Assembly (NCBI GenBank): GCA_017463865.1
Contig: JAFTOI010000013.1
Coordinates: 1-64,000, forward strand
Source: Clostridia bacterium
GTDB taxonomy: Bacteria; Bacillota; Clostridia; Oscillospirales; CAG-272
Direction of reading: 5' to 3'
Length of the DNA stretch: 64,000 bases
Part shown: piece after piece, positions 52,288 to 61,424 of the stretch
Position numbering within the stretch: the stretch's first letter is position 1
Layout of the letters: each line of letters starts with the position of its first letter
Program-made: the position numbers and the translations under genes
Notes under the pieces: model-generated
What the model saw: only the letters and a program-made list of their open reading frames with translations
Database searches by the model: none
Told to the model about the DNA's origin: nothing

Positions 52288-53256
52288 TTAGTTCAGTGCT
52301 TCTTTGAGCACATTCAGATTTGCCTCCATGGCAGAGAGATAGGTCAGACCGCCCGCGATGTCTGCGGCGGAAACCGACTGCATCGAGTGCATGGACAGGA
52401 TCGCGGCGTTCTTTGCCCCGGTGTTGGCGATAATCGTTTCCGCTAACTTTTGATTCATGCCGTCCACTGTCAGCACGGTCGAAAAGCCAAGCTCGTCGAT
52501 CTTGCCGGCGAGAAATGCCACCGTTTCAAAGCTGGCCTCGCTCTCCGCCGAGCAGCCGGAGAAGGCGGCGTAATACGCCAAGCCGTAATCATCGACGAGA
52601 TAACGGAACGGAAAGCGGTCGGCGAACACAAGCGTTTTGACGGGAGCCGCGTCCACGGCCGTTTGGTAGGCGAGGTCAAGCGTGGTCAGCTCTTCCGTGT
52701 AGGCTGAGGCGTTCGCGGTGTAGATGCCGCGGTGCTCCGGGTCGAGCGCGGCCAACTGATCGGCGATATGTGTGCAGATGAGCGCCGCGTTTTTCAGGGA
52801 AAGCCAGACGTGCTCGTCCTTTTCGGGCTCTTCCTCGGTTTCGTGGTGATGCTCATGCTCCATGCCCTCGACGAATTCTTCATCTTTGACTGCGCTCTCG
52901 CCGAGGACAGCCAGCAGGTCGATCACCACCATGTCCGGATTGCCGGCGTTGGCCAGCATGTCCTCGACCCAAGCGTCGGACGGCCCGCCCACATAGATGA
53001 ACATGTCGCATTCGGCGATCCGGATCATGTCGGCGGCAGTCGGCTGATAGCTGTGCAGATCGACGCCGCTGTCAATCAGCATGGTGAGCTGGGCCTCGAC
53101 AGCCGCATTGCCCATGATCTGCTTCACCCAGTCGTAGATGGGGAAGATGGTCGTCACGATCGACAGGCTGTCGTCGGAATCGTGCGGGGTGCCGCAGCCG
53201 GTCAGCGCGCACGCAAGCAAAAGTATGGCCAGAAGAACGGAGATCAGTTTTTTCAT
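52288..53256 (-). CDS. znuA: Zinc ABC transporter substrate-binding lipoprotein
   Basis: A 322-residue lipoprotein (lipobox LTGC, Cys21) of the cluster A-I metal-binding family. His at LHSYQPTAADM, the His-rich acidic loop MEHEHHHETEEEPEKDEHVWLSLKN (long and typical for zinc rather than manganese proteins), FADRFPFRYLVDDYGLAYYAAFSGC (His replaced by Arg-Phe at one usual ligand region) and the late EANLNVLKEAL helix are visible. It captures Zn2+ outside the membrane. ATG 53256 follows GAGAGGAG; 16 nt after zur. Confidence 0.9.
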   Translation of the reverse strand: MKKLISVLLAILLLACALTGCGTPHDSDDSLSIVTTIFPIYDWVKQIMGNAAVEAQLTMLIDSGVDLHSYQPTAADMIRIAECDMFIYVGGPSDAWVEDMLANAGNPDMVVIDLLAVLGESAVKDEEFVEGMEHEHHHETEEEPEKDEHVWLSLKNAALICTHIADQLAALDPEHRGIYTANASAYTEELTTLDLAYQTAVDAAPVKTLVFADRFPFRYLVDDYGLAYYAAFSGCSAESEASFETVAFLAGKIDELGFSTVLTVDGMNQKLAETIIANTGAKNAAILSMHSMQSVSAADIAGGLTYLSAMEANLNVLKEALN

Positions 53257-53272
53257 TTCGCGGTTTCTCCTC

Positions 53273-53665
53273 TCATTTCTGGCAGTCTTTGCAGACGCCG
53301 TAGATGACGGTGTCTGTTTTATCAATGGCGAATTCCTCGGCTTCGGCAAGATTTTGAACGATCAGCCGGGTACTGGGCGTGCCCATGTGGAAGGTCTTGC
53401 CGCATTTTTTGCAGCTCAGATGCAGGCAGGCTTTGCAGGCGTCGGCGTCGGTGTACTGATAATAGACCTCCCGGCTCCCGCTGCGGCTGATGCGGCGGAT
53501 CTTACCCTCGGCCTCGAGGTCGCAGAGGTTGCGGTATACGGCGCTGACGCTGATATTTTCGCTTTGCAGTGCCTCGGTGATCTGATGCGCGGTCAGCGGC
53601 TCGTCGGGGTGGAGCTCCAGATAGCTGAGAAAGGCTTTGCGCTGTTTGGTGATGTATTTGGGCAT
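53273..53665 (-). CDS. zur: Fur-family repressor, probable Zur
   Basis: A 130-residue Fur-type protein. The winged helix covers residues 1-75 (HQITEALQSENISVSAVYRNLCDLEAEGKI). The dimer domain holds CKACLHLSCKKCGKTFHMG and the terminal VCKDCQK, giving structural Cys4 zinc and sensory His/Cys. It leads the zur-znuA-znuC-znuB operon and probably represses it when zinc is plentiful. ATG 53665 follows AGGAGGG. Confidence 0.9.
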   Translation of the reverse strand: MPKYITKQRKAFLSYLELHPDEPLTAHQITEALQSENISVSAVYRNLCDLEAEGKIRRISRSGSREVYYQYTDADACKACLHLSCKKCGKTFHMGTPSTRLIVQNLAEAEEFAIDKTDTVIYGVCKDCQK

Positions 53666-53686
53666 GCTGATCCCTCCTATGGGGCG

Positions 53687-53738
53687 AATTTGCGAATCAA
53701 TCGCAAATTAGTATACCATGCGATTCAGGATATGTCAA
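53687..53738 (-). promoter_or_regulatory. zur operon promoter with candidate Zur box
   Basis: Minus strand TTGACA (53733-53738), 17 bp, TATACT (53710-53715). Immediately after the -10 is a perfect 9-5-9 inverted repeat, AATTTGCGA-N5-TCGCAAATT (53687-53709), placed to block transcription and thus give autoregulation. Confidence 0.8.
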
Positions 53739-53776
53739 GTCGGTGGAGAAAAATTTACATTTTTCCCAGCCTGGTT

Positions 53777-54031
53777 TTATCCCACGACAGAGACGATGTA
53801 CATGATCTTTGCACAATGTTCGGCTTTGGTTCGATTTGCCCGTAGAAATCTCGTGCTTCGTATGGGCGTCATCTTCTTGACCATCTGGCCGCCGATCGAG
53901 CCGGCCTGACGTGCGGTCAGTTCACCGTTGTAGCCCTGGTTGAGGTTGACGCCGACTTCGGCAGCAGCTTCCATCTTGAAACGATCGAGTGCTTCCTTTG
54001 CTTCGGGAACAAGTGCCTTATTGCTTGCCAT
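53777..54031 (-). CDS. Alpha/beta-type small acid-soluble spore protein with an unusual tail
   Basis: An 84-residue protein. LVPEAKEALDRFKMEAAAEVGV and NQGYNGELTARQAGSIGGQMVKKM are the DNA-binding helices and germination-protease site region of alpha/beta SASPs, which coat spore DNA. After MVKKM the normal short acidic end is replaced by 30 residues (TPIRSTRFLRANRTKAEHC, then a hydrophobic end), so the gene may have been altered at its 3' end. ATG 54031 follows AAAAGGAG. No terminator is evident before the zur promoter. Confidence 0.85.
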   Translation of the reverse strand: MASNKALVPEAKEALDRFKMEAAAEVGVNLNQGYNGELTARQAGSIGGQMVKKMTPIRSTRFLRANRTKAEHCAKIMYIVSVVG

Positions 54032-54247
54032 GATATACTCCTTTTGATCCGTCGCGGTCGCGGACGGTTCGGTTTTATCTATTTGAATTGAGTCCGCGTT
54101 GCCGCGTCCTCTGGCATTATTATTGTCGCGCATGTGCGAAATATGAATGGCAATTTTTTCGCCGAACATGGGGAAGTCATGTATAATTTTGCAGGATCTG
54201 GACATCTCGGCAGAGCAGTTTAACTGATCGGCACGTCCTTATATTAA

Positions 54248-54306
54248 AAATGCCCCCTTGTTCGTCGATAAGGATCATCCTATATCGATAAGCTTGGGGT
54301 GCATTT
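54248..54306 (-). terminator. Probable terminator of the MFS transporter gene
   Basis: AAATGC and CCCC (minus strand) pair across a long loop with GGGG and GCATTT, one bulged base, then TTTTT. The loop contains TCGATAAG twice (about 54264-54271 and 54285-54292). Apart from this, the 290 bases between the spore protein and MFS genes hold no gene that I see. Confidence 0.5.
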
Positions 54307-54323
54307 CAGATACTGGCGGTGCG

Positions 54324-55565
54324 TTACGCCTTTTCTTTATTTTGGGCGTATATTCTTCTGATATAGATCAGCAGCGCCACGCCGAGGGCGGGGAAAACGG
54401 CGGCGATCAGCATACCGACCTTCAAACCGATCTCCTCTGCTGTCATGAGGGTGCTTTTACTGAGCTCGACGGCGAAATTGCTGACGGACACCTTGTCGAC
54501 GATGATGCCCAGCATTTGCGGTGCAATCGACGCGCCAAGATCGCCGCTCGCCGCCATCAGCGCGTATGCGGCAATGCCGGGGGCGGGGATCTTTTCCTCC
54601 ATCAGGATCAGTGTCCCGGGCCAGAGCATCGCGGTGAAAAGGCCGGTGAGAATGCAGGCCGCAAACGCAAGCATGACGTTGGTCGAAAGTCCCGCGGCGA
54701 GATAGCAGACTGCCGCGCCGATCATGCTGACCAACAGTGTTTTGGAAATGTCGGGCGAGTATTTTGCGTAAAGCACTCTGCACAGGGCCAGGAGCAGGGC
54801 GAATACGGCCAGTCCCAGAATATCGCCGACCGCTTTCGGCAGCAGAAGTGCGTTTTCCATATAGCTCGAGATCCAGTTGGTCATGACATTTTCGGCGGCG
54901 CTTCCGAGGAAAATGCAGAGCACGCACAGCACGATCCCCTTGCCCCTGCTGCCCGAGCCTTTTTCCGACGAATGAATATTGGTATCGGGAATGGGGGAGG
55001 TGCAGAACAGGAAGGATGCCACCAACGGCAGGGCTGCCCAGCAGATCGTCAGGATCATCCAGTGTTCTGTTCCAAATATGGCAAAATAGATCGAGCTGAT
55101 CAGCACGACGCTGACCACGCCCCATCCGTACAGCGAATGCAGCATGCTCATGTCTTTCTCAGGATGCTCCGAGGGGATCGCTGCCACCAGCGGACTGAGC
55201 AGAACCTCGCAAAGTCCTGCGGCGACCGAGAAGATCACGGTTCCGATGACCAGTCCGAGATAGGCATGCTGCGGCCAGACGGTAGGGAGGAGCGCATAGA
55301 TCAGCAGCCCCAGCGTGGTTAGCAGCGGCATCACGCGGACGGTGGTACGGATGTTGAAATGCTTGGAGAAAAAGGTGAAGATTAGATCGATCGTCATCTG
55401 GGTACAGAAGTTGACGAGGACCAGTGTGCCCAGCCGGGTGTATGAAATGCCGTACATATCATGGAAGGTGATAAACAGCATGGGCGGCAGTACAAAGACC
55501 GAGGACATGGCCAGATAGGCGAAAAAGCAGGAAAATTTGGTGCGTTTGAAATTCGGAGACGTCAT
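54324..55565 (-). CDS. Major facilitator superfamily transporter
   Basis: A 413-residue carrier with 12 hydrophobic segments and a charged central loop (about residues 205-225, SEKGSGSRGKG). HDMYGISYTRLGTLVLVNF and the SLYGWGVVSVVLIS segment resemble the FucP-like sugar MFS branch. Substrate unknown. ATG 55565 follows AGGAGGG. Monocistronic with its own promoter. Confidence 0.85.
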   Translation of the reverse strand: MTSPNFKRTKFSCFFAYLAMSSVFVLPPMLFITFHDMYGISYTRLGTLVLVNFCTQMTIDLIFTFFSKHFNIRTTVRVMPLLTTLGLLIYALLPTVWPQHAYLGLVIGTVIFSVAAGLCEVLLSPLVAAIPSEHPEKDMSMLHSLYGWGVVSVVLISSIYFAIFGTEHWMILTICWAALPLVASFLFCTSPIPDTNIHSSEKGSGSRGKGIVLCVLCIFLGSAAENVMTNWISSYMENALLLPKAVGDILGLAVFALLLALCRVLYAKYSPDISKTLLVSMIGAAVCYLAAGLSTNVMLAFAACILTGLFTAMLWPGTLILMEEKIPAPGIAAYALMAASGDLGASIAPQMLGIIVDKVSVSNFAVELSKSTLMTAEEIGLKVGMLIAAVFPALGVALLIYIRRIYAQNKEKA

Positions 55566-55642
55566 GTTTCCCTCCTGTGTTCATGTTCAAAATGGATCGA
55601 CACTTGAAATGATGAAATATAGTAAAAATTACCTGTGCGGTT

Positions 55643-55671
55643 ATTATAGCACAGTATGGCCGGAATTACAA
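55643..55671 (-). promoter_or_regulatory. Promoter of the MFS transporter gene
   Basis: Minus strand TTGTAA (55666-55671), 17 bp, TATAAT (55643-55648). Confidence 0.75.
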
Positions 55672-55845
55672 GACCTTTGTCGATTCTTGATGCAAATGCC
55701 GAAGTCGGGATGCGGTGTTTGCAACTTTTTCATGGATTCTTGCATGTTGACAGGGCTTTGGGGCAAAGAATGTCTCGAAATTTCTTTGCAAAAGCCATCT
55801 TCCCTTGAAATGTGAAAAATATTTTGACTAATTTTGAAAAAAAAC

Positions 55846-55874
55846 TTGCAATATCCGGGAATATCATGTATAAT
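55846..55874 (+). promoter_or_regulatory. Promoter of the TAXI-TRAP operon
   Basis: TTGCAA (55846-55851), 17 bp, TATAAT (55869-55874). The 360-bp intergenic region 55566-55926 holds this promoter and the MFS promoter; the 170 bp between them has several short A/T-rich repeats (TTTGCAA, TTGCATG) but no gene that I can support. Confidence 0.75.
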
Positions 55875-55926
55875 AGATGCCAGTGATTTCACTTTACTAC
55901 TTTATTTCATTTTATGGAGGTTCATC

Positions 55927-56886
55927 ATGAACAAGAAGATTCTTGCAGTGGTAGCCCTTGCCCTTGTGCTGGTCCTCGGACTGGCTTCCTGCGGCGGTGG
56001 TACCAAATTGACCATGGGTACCGGCGGTACCGGCGGTACATATTATCAGTTCGGCGCAATTCTGAGCCAGTATGTGGAGAGAAATGCCGGTGTCGGCTGT
56101 GTAGCCGTTTCCACCGACGGCTCCAAGGCGAACATTCAGGGCATTGATGCCGGCGACTATCAGCTGGGTACTGTCCAGTCTGACGTAATGGCTTACGCAT
56201 GGAACGGCACCAACACCTTTGCCAACGACGGCAAGGTTGACTCCTTCCGCGTCATCGGCGGTCTGTATGCCGAGGCCGTGCAGATCATCACCATGGATCC
56301 CGCCATCAAGAGCGTGGCTGACCTGAAGGGTAAGTCGGTTTCCATCGGTGCTCCCGCTTCGGGTGTTTACTTCAACGCCATTGACGTGCTCGGCGCGGCC
56401 GGTCTGACCGAGAATGACATCAAGGCGCAGTACCAGAGCTTCAACGACAGTGTTGAGAGCCTCAAGGACGGCAAGATCGACGCCGCATTCATCGTAGCCG
56501 GCGCACCGACTCCCGCTGTTGTTGAGCTGATGACCACCTCGGCCGCTTACCTCGTGCCGATCGACGGTGAGATCGCCGACAAGATCATGGCAAGCTGCCC
56601 CTACTACACCGCATACACCATTCCTGCCAAGACCTACAGCGGTCAGGAGACTGATGTGACCACCATTACCGTCAAGGCCACCCTGATCGTATCGGCCGAC
56701 ACCGATGAGGAGACGGTCTATCAGATCACCAAGGCCATCTTCGACAACGTCGAGGCCATCACGGCAGAACATGCCAAGGGCGCTGAGCTGAGCATTGAAA
56801 ACGCCACCAGCGGTATGACAGCTCCGTTCCACGCAGGTGCCGCACGCTACTTCGCTGAGAAGGGCGTCAATGTTGAGTCCAAGTAA
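55927..56886 (+). CDS. TAXI-family TRAP transporter solute-binding lipoprotein
   Basis: A 319-residue receptor. The signal ends in lipobox LASC (Cys22). MGTGGTGGTYYQFGAILSQ is the ligand-binding TAXI signature, and DLKGKSVSIGAPASGVYFNA the second lobe. TAXI proteins bind dicarboxylates, glutamate-like acids or other organic anions and deliver them to fused TRAP permeases driven by an ion gradient. The permease gene follows after 89 nt. ATG 55927 follows GGAGG. Confidence 0.92.
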   Translation: MNKKILAVVALALVLVLGLASCGGGTKLTMGTGGTGGTYYQFGAILSQYVERNAGVGCVAVSTDGSKANIQGIDAGDYQLGTVQSDVMAYAWNGTNTFANDGKVDSFRVIGGLYAEAVQIITMDPAIKSVADLKGKSVSIGAPASGVYFNAIDVLGAAGLTENDIKAQYQSFNDSVESLKDGKIDAAFIVAGAPTPAVVELMTTSAAYLVPIDGEIADKIMASCPYYTAYTIPAKTYSGQETDVTTITVKATLIVSADTDEETVYQITKAIFDNVEAITAEHAKGAELSIENATSGMTAPFHAGAARYFAEKGVNVESK

Positions 56887-56975
56887 TCCGGAGTCCGCGT
56901 AAGAGAGAGCTATGTACGTTCCGCTGCCGGCCTTGTCGGCAGCGGACGCTATTTATTCCGGGAAGGGAGAAGTTT

Positions 56976-58985
56976 ATGTCGAAAAAGACTCCTGCAGAGG
57001 AAAAGGTCAAAATCGAATCGGCGCCGGTCAAACCCGCGCGTGAAGAGTTATCCGAAGAAGAAATGGCGGCCAATGTGGACGCGGTTATGAAAAAGTATGA
57101 CCGCGAGTCCAATGTGCGGATCTGGGAAGGTGCCCCGAAGTGGGTAGTGACCGGTATCCTTGCCGCCTTTTCGCTGTTCTGTATTTATGTTACCTTGTTT
57201 GCCACTTGGCTGGAGGAGGTTCGTCTGACCTCTTTTGTGGCGTTGATTGTTCTGATGGGATACATCGTGTTCCCCGCCAGAAAGGGGATTCAGAAGGTCA
57301 ACTACATGCCGTGGTATGACATTGTACTGATGGTCGCCGGCACTGGTGCGTTCCTGTATTTCACCTTTTTTGCGGAGGCGATCATCAAGCAGGGCGCAAA
57401 GCTGGAGGTCTATCAGATCATCATCGGTATCATCGGCATTGCGGCACTGGCCGAGATCTGCCGCCGTGCTGTCGGTCTGCCGATCCTGATCGTTGCCGCC
57501 GCATTTGTTGTGTATGCGCTGTTCTTTGGTCTGTCAAACCCTGCCTTCAGCGGACGGTTGAATACCCTGATCCGCACGCTGTTCTATTCCAAGGAGGGCA
57601 TCCTGTCGACGCCGATCAATGCCTGCTCGAAGTTTATCGTTGTGTTCATCATCTTCGGCGCTTTCCTCGAGCGTACCGGCATTGCGGATTTCTTCATTCA
57701 GGCCGCGAATGTGGTCGTCGGCGGTTTCTCCGGCGGCCCGGCTAAGGTTGCTGTCGTGGCCAGCGCGCTTGAGGGCATGGTGTCCGGTTCCTCGGTGGCC
57801 AATACCGTGGGAAGCGGCTCCATCACCATCCCGCTGATGAAGAAGACGGGATACAAGCCTGAATTTGCCGCAGCAGCCGAAGCTGCTGCCTCCACCGGCG
57901 GACAGATCATGCCGCCGATTATGGGTGCGGCCGCCTTTCTGATGGCTGAAAATCTGTCGATTGGCTACAGCAGCATCATCGTCAAGGCGATTCTGCCGGC
58001 TATCCTCTATTTTGCCGGTATCTTCATTGCTGTTCACCTTGAGGCCAAAAAGTACGGTCTGCGCGGTCTGTCGAAGGAAGAGATCCCCGATTGGAAGCCG
58101 CTGATCAAAAAGATTTACCTGCTGATTCCGCTGGTTCTGCTGATCTATCTGGTCGGCACCAGCACGCGCACCATCCAGACCTCTGCCGCGATCGCCATTA
58201 TCGCCGCCATTGTGGTCAGTCTGTTCAACAAGGACAGCCGGATCACGCCCAAGCGCATTGTGGAGGCGCTGGCCGCCGGTGCGCAGGGTACCATCTCGGT
58301 CGCAGCCGCCTGCGGCATTGCCGGCATCATTGCCGGTACCATCACCATGACCGGTCTGGCCAACGTGCTGATCAACGGCATCGTTGCGCTGGCTGGCGAT
58401 CAGGTCATTATCGCGCTGCTGCTGACCATGCTCTGCTGCATCGTTCTGGGCATGGGTGTGCCGACGACCGCGAACTATTGCATCATGGCCGCCACCTGTG
58501 CACCGATCCTGGTTCGTATGGGTGTGCCGGCAATTGCTGCGCACTTCTTCGTCTTCTATTTCGGCATTGTCGCCGACCTGACCCCGCCGGTCGCGCTGGC
58601 GGCCTACGCCGGTGCTGCAATCGCGCAGTCTAACCCGATGAAGACCGCCTTTGTCTCGACCAAGCTGGCCATCGCGGCGTTCGTTGTGCCGTATGCATTT
58701 GCGCTTAATCCGGTCATGCTGTTTATTGATGTGGAGGGGCCTTTGCAGGTAGTCATGATCGTGATCACCTCTCTAATCGGCATCTTCGGCATTTCTGCCG
58801 CATTGGAGGGATACATGTTTACCAATCTGAATCCGATCCAACGCATTCTCTCGGCCATCGGCGGGCTTCTGCTGATCGACCCCAACACCATCACCGATGT
58901 AGTGGGCATCGTTCTGATCCTGCTGGTGCTTGGATGGCAGTATATGCAGAAAAAACAGTCCGGGAAACAGACTGCTGCGGCGTAA
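56976..58985 (+). CDS. TRAP transporter fused permease (4TM/12TM)
   Basis: A 669-residue permease combining the small (DctQ-like) and large (DctM-like) TRAP subunits. A charged N-terminus (residues 1-55) precedes about 16-18 membrane segments. EGMVSGSSVANTVGSGSITIP and AAAEAAASTGGQIMPPIMGAAAF are the DctM signature. It works with the TAXI receptor upstream. ATG 56976 follows GGGAGA. Confidence 0.93.
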   Translation: MSKKTPAEEKVKIESAPVKPAREELSEEEMAANVDAVMKKYDRESNVRIWEGAPKWVVTGILAAFSLFCIYVTLFATWLEEVRLTSFVALIVLMGYIVFPARKGIQKVNYMPWYDIVLMVAGTGAFLYFTFFAEAIIKQGAKLEVYQIIIGIIGIAALAEICRRAVGLPILIVAAAFVVYALFFGLSNPAFSGRLNTLIRTLFYSKEGILSTPINACSKFIVVFIIFGAFLERTGIADFFIQAANVVVGGFSGGPAKVAVVASALEGMVSGSSVANTVGSGSITIPLMKKTGYKPEFAAAAEAAASTGGQIMPPIMGAAAFLMAENLSIGYSSIIVKAILPAILYFAGIFIAVHLEAKKYGLRGLSKEEIPDWKPLIKKIYLLIPLVLLIYLVGTSTRTIQTSAAIAIIAAIVVSLFNKDSRITPKRIVEALAAGAQGTISVAAACGIAGIIAGTITMTGLANVLINGIVALAGDQVIIALLLTMLCCIVLGMGVPTTANYCIMAATCAPILVRMGVPAIAAHFFVFYFGIVADLTPPVALAAYAGAAIAQSNPMKTAFVSTKLAIAAFVVPYAFALNPVMLFIDVEGPLQVVMIVITSLIGIFGISAALEGYMFTNLNPIQRILSAIGGLLLIDPNTITDVVGIVLILLVLGWQYMQKKQSGKQTAAA

Positions 58986-59013
58986 GATATCGCGTCAATA
59001 CCCTCAGTATGAA

Positions 59014-59051
59014 AAAATCGCCAGTACCGCAATATCGGTACTGGCGATTTT
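59014..59051. terminator. Bidirectional terminator after the TRAP operon
   Basis: Sixteen-bp perfect stem AAAATCGCCAGTACCG / CGGTACTGGCGATTTT with a 6-nt loop; convergent genes lie on both sides. Confidence 0.9.
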
Positions 59052-59060
59052 CCTTTCGAT

Positions 59061-59441
59061 TTATTTCATCAGTTCATCGGTCAGACGTATGATCTGGGGA
59101 GCAATTCGTTTGCGTTCGCGGCGCAGAACGTGCTGATATACCGGGTAGGCCGCGGCGATCAGCGCGATGCCGGCAAGACCGATTACGATCCCCGGTACGA
59201 ACCACACGCCCATCCAGACCATGGCACAGCACATACCGATGCCCATGGTCAGCGCGCCGAGGATACCGACGATCAGTGCGGCCGTCGATGCTTTTTGCGT
59301 AACACTGGCGTCGAGGCGGCGGAGCTGGGTCATTTTATCTTTTTCCTGCGGCAGATATTTTGCCCGGATCCGCTTTAGCTCCTCCTGCTCCTTGGCCGAA
59401 TAGGTATATTCGAAGGTCTCATTTTCGTTTTTATTTTCCAT
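59061..59441 (-). CDS. Small two-segment membrane protein
   Basis: A 126-residue protein. A charged N-terminal half (FEYTYSAKEQEELKRIRAKYLP) is followed by two membrane segments (about 50-72 and 76-98) and a basic tail ending in IAPQIIRLTDELMK. Close relatives in Clostridia are common and are sometimes labelled dihydropteridine reductase, which this sequence does not support. ATG 59441 follows AGGAG. Last gene of the two-component operon, 20 nt after the preceding membrane protein. Confidence 0.75.
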   Translation of the reverse strand: MENKNENETFEYTYSAKEQEELKRIRAKYLPQEKDKMTQLRRLDASVTQKASTAALIVGILGALTMGIGMCCAMVWMGVWFVPGIVIGLAGIALIAAAYPVYQHVLRRERKRIAPQIIRLTDELMK

Positions 59442-59461
59442 GGAATTCTCCTGTTGCACAA

Positions 59462-60358
59462 TTATGGGTGCTGATTCTGCAAGGCTTTGATCTCCCGGGT
59501 CGTCTTGACGATCATATAGACTGACATCGTGACCACGATCACACAGACAGCAGCCCCGGTCGCGCCGACCATGACCTGATTGAAATACGGCGGGTTATCC
59601 GCGCTGCCGAACTGCGACAGCATCGCCGTTTCCAGCGACAGCATGGAAACCAGCGCGGCCGCCAGCTTGATGATCTTGGTCGTAGACATGACGGGATTGT
59701 TGTATTTTCGGTATTTGATGAGATTGATGATGGCGCTGGTGGTGATCCAGAAGGTGTACATTGCCATGACATAGATCATGATGCCGGGGTAATCAAAGCC
59801 TTCGTTCTGGACAATGACCAGCACAACGACGCCCGACAGCGCGAGATTCAGGGTCATCAGGATGATCCCGCACAGCCGTGAACGGCGCAGCTCGAGAATG
59901 CGTTTCTTCCCAAATCCATTCTGATTCACAAACCGAAGTAGCAGAAAGCGCATGACTGCCAGGATTGCATGATACACGGCAAGCGTGACAAACCAGACCG
60001 AGCGATACCAAATACCGGAGAACAGATTCAGGGCGGTGTACAGCAGATTGATGGCGAGCGACAGATAGAGCGATACATGTGTCTTAAAGGCCACATCTGA
60101 CAGATAACGGTTTCCGTATGCATTGGCGTAGATCCTGCGCTTGATTGCCCGATAATAGCGGGGCAGTGTGAGGGCGCAGAAGAGGACATCGACGGTCAAG
60201 GTGTAGAAGGCCAGCACATAGGCGGCGTATGCGACTGGATGGGTGTCCCATCCGTTGACGAAGACAGCGGTCAATGCGGCCGCGCTGAACAGGGTCAGTA
60301 CGATCATCAGCCAAATCGGCAGAAATAAGCATGTCCGGGCGATTGCTTTCCACTTCAT
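59462..60358 (-). CDS. Polytopic membrane protein of unknown family
   Basis: A 298-residue integral membrane protein with about eight hydrophobic segments and few charged loops (YYRAIKRRIYANAYGNRYLS near residue 75). I do not recognise a family. ATG 60358 follows GGAGG and lies 1 nt from the histidine kinase stop, so it is translated with the two-component system and may be its sensory partner or target. Confidence 0.75.
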   Translation of the reverse strand: MKWKAIARTCLFLPIWLMIVLTLFSAAALTAVFVNGWDTHPVAYAAYVLAFYTLTVDVLFCALTLPRYYRAIKRRIYANAYGNRYLSDVAFKTHVSLYLSLAINLLYTALNLFSGIWYRSVWFVTLAVYHAILAVMRFLLLRFVNQNGFGKKRILELRRSRLCGIILMTLNLALSGVVVLVIVQNEGFDYPGIMIYVMAMYTFWITTSAIINLIKYRKYNNPVMSTTKIIKLAAALVSMLSLETAMLSQFGSADNPPYFNQVMVGATGAAVCVIVVTMSVYMIVKTTREIKALQNQHP

Positions 60359-60359
60359 C

Positions 60360-61424
60360 TTACTGCCTCCGAATCTGGACCGTGAAGGTGCTGCCCACAC
60401 CGACCTCGCTGCTGACCGAGATCTCTCCGCCGGTGATATCCATGATCCGCTTCACCAAGGCAAGCCCAAGACCGTTCCCGGCGGTCGCGTGGGAGGTGTC
60501 GCCCTGATAGAATTTTTCAAAAATATGCGCACCCACCTCCGGCGACATGCCGCAGCCGGTGTCGGATACCTTGACCACTGCGTAATAGTCCCCGCCGATG
60601 AGGCTCACGCTCACCCGGCCGCCCGGCTCGGTAAATTTGAAGGCGTTGGAAAACAGGTTGTTCCAGACGAGTGCCAGCAGCTCCGCGTCGGCCTTGACGG
60701 TCACGCCCTCCGCGATGTCGATGTCAAGTTCGATTTCAGCTTTTTCCCAGACCGATTCGTAGGCGAGCAGGCAGGCGCAAAGCTGCTCGCTGAGGTCAAA
60801 TACCTCCGCTATCGGATAGATCTGCTGATTTTCCAGCCGGTTGAGCTTGAGGATGTTGGTCATCAGATCGGCAAGCCGGCGTGAGCCGTCGGTGACAGCC
60901 TGCGCATATTCGATGCGCTGCTCGTCAGACAGATCGGGAGCCTGCAGCAGCTTGCCGTAATTTCCGATGACCGCGAGCGGCGTCTTCATCTCGTGGGAGA
61001 CGTTGGCAATGAAGTCGGTGCGCAGTGTTTCGACGCCCGACAGCTCCTCCGCCATTTGATTGAGGCAGAGGATGATCTCGTTGAAGCGGGATTCGGTTCC
61101 GAGCGCGCTGACCTGTGGGATGCGTACGGTGAAGTCGCCCTGCATCATTTTTTTTGCCGCGTCGGTGATCCGTTTCACAGGGCGATCCACGATCCACTTG
61201 CGGCGTATCGCATCAAAGAGGGTGTAGAAAAAGCTGAGCAGGAGGACGTTGAGAAAGGTCAGCTTTGCTGCCGCACTGAGATTTTCGCCGGTCAGCTTGA
61301 TCTCCATTGTCCATGTCAACGCAGAGATAAAGAGCATCAGGCAGCAGGTGATGACGAAGGCCACCATGAGGAAAAAAATGAGGTAACTATAGATTGCCGA
61401 CAAGATCCGCTCGCCGGTTTTCAT
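60360..61424 (-). CDS. Sensor histidine kinase
   Basis: A 354-residue membrane kinase. Two segments (about 10-32 and 47-68) frame a very short external loop, then HAMP (about 70-125), HisKA with the phospho-acceptor His in FIANVSHEMKTPLAVIGN (near 145), and an ATPase domain with N-box LVWNNLFSNAFKFTE, G1 VSDTGCGM and G2 GNGLGLALVK. The short loop suggests sensing in or near the membrane, as in kinases that respond to cell-envelope stress. It overlaps the response regulator stop (ATGA at 61421). Confidence 0.93.
   Translation of the reverse strand: MKTGERILSAIYSYLIFFLMVAFVITCCLMLFISALTWTMEIKLTGENLSAAAKLTFLNVLLLSFFYTLFDAIRRKWIVDRPVKRITDAAKKMMQGDFTVRIPQVSALGTESRFNEIILCLNQMAEELSGVETLRTDFIANVSHEMKTPLAVIGNYGKLLQAPDLSDEQRIEYAQAVTDGSRRLADLMTNILKLNRLENQQIYPIAEVFDLSEQLCACLLAYESVWEKAEIELDIDIAEGVTVKADAELLALVWNNLFSNAFKFTEPGGRVSVSLIGGDYYAVVKVSDTGCGMSPEVGAHIFEKFYQGDTSHATAGNGLGLALVKRIMDITGGEISVSSEVGVGSTFTVQIRRQ

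Noticed and set aside
59061..59441. Dihydropteridine reductase
   Set aside because: The protein has two membrane segments and no nucleotide-binding fold; that label would be a database artefact.
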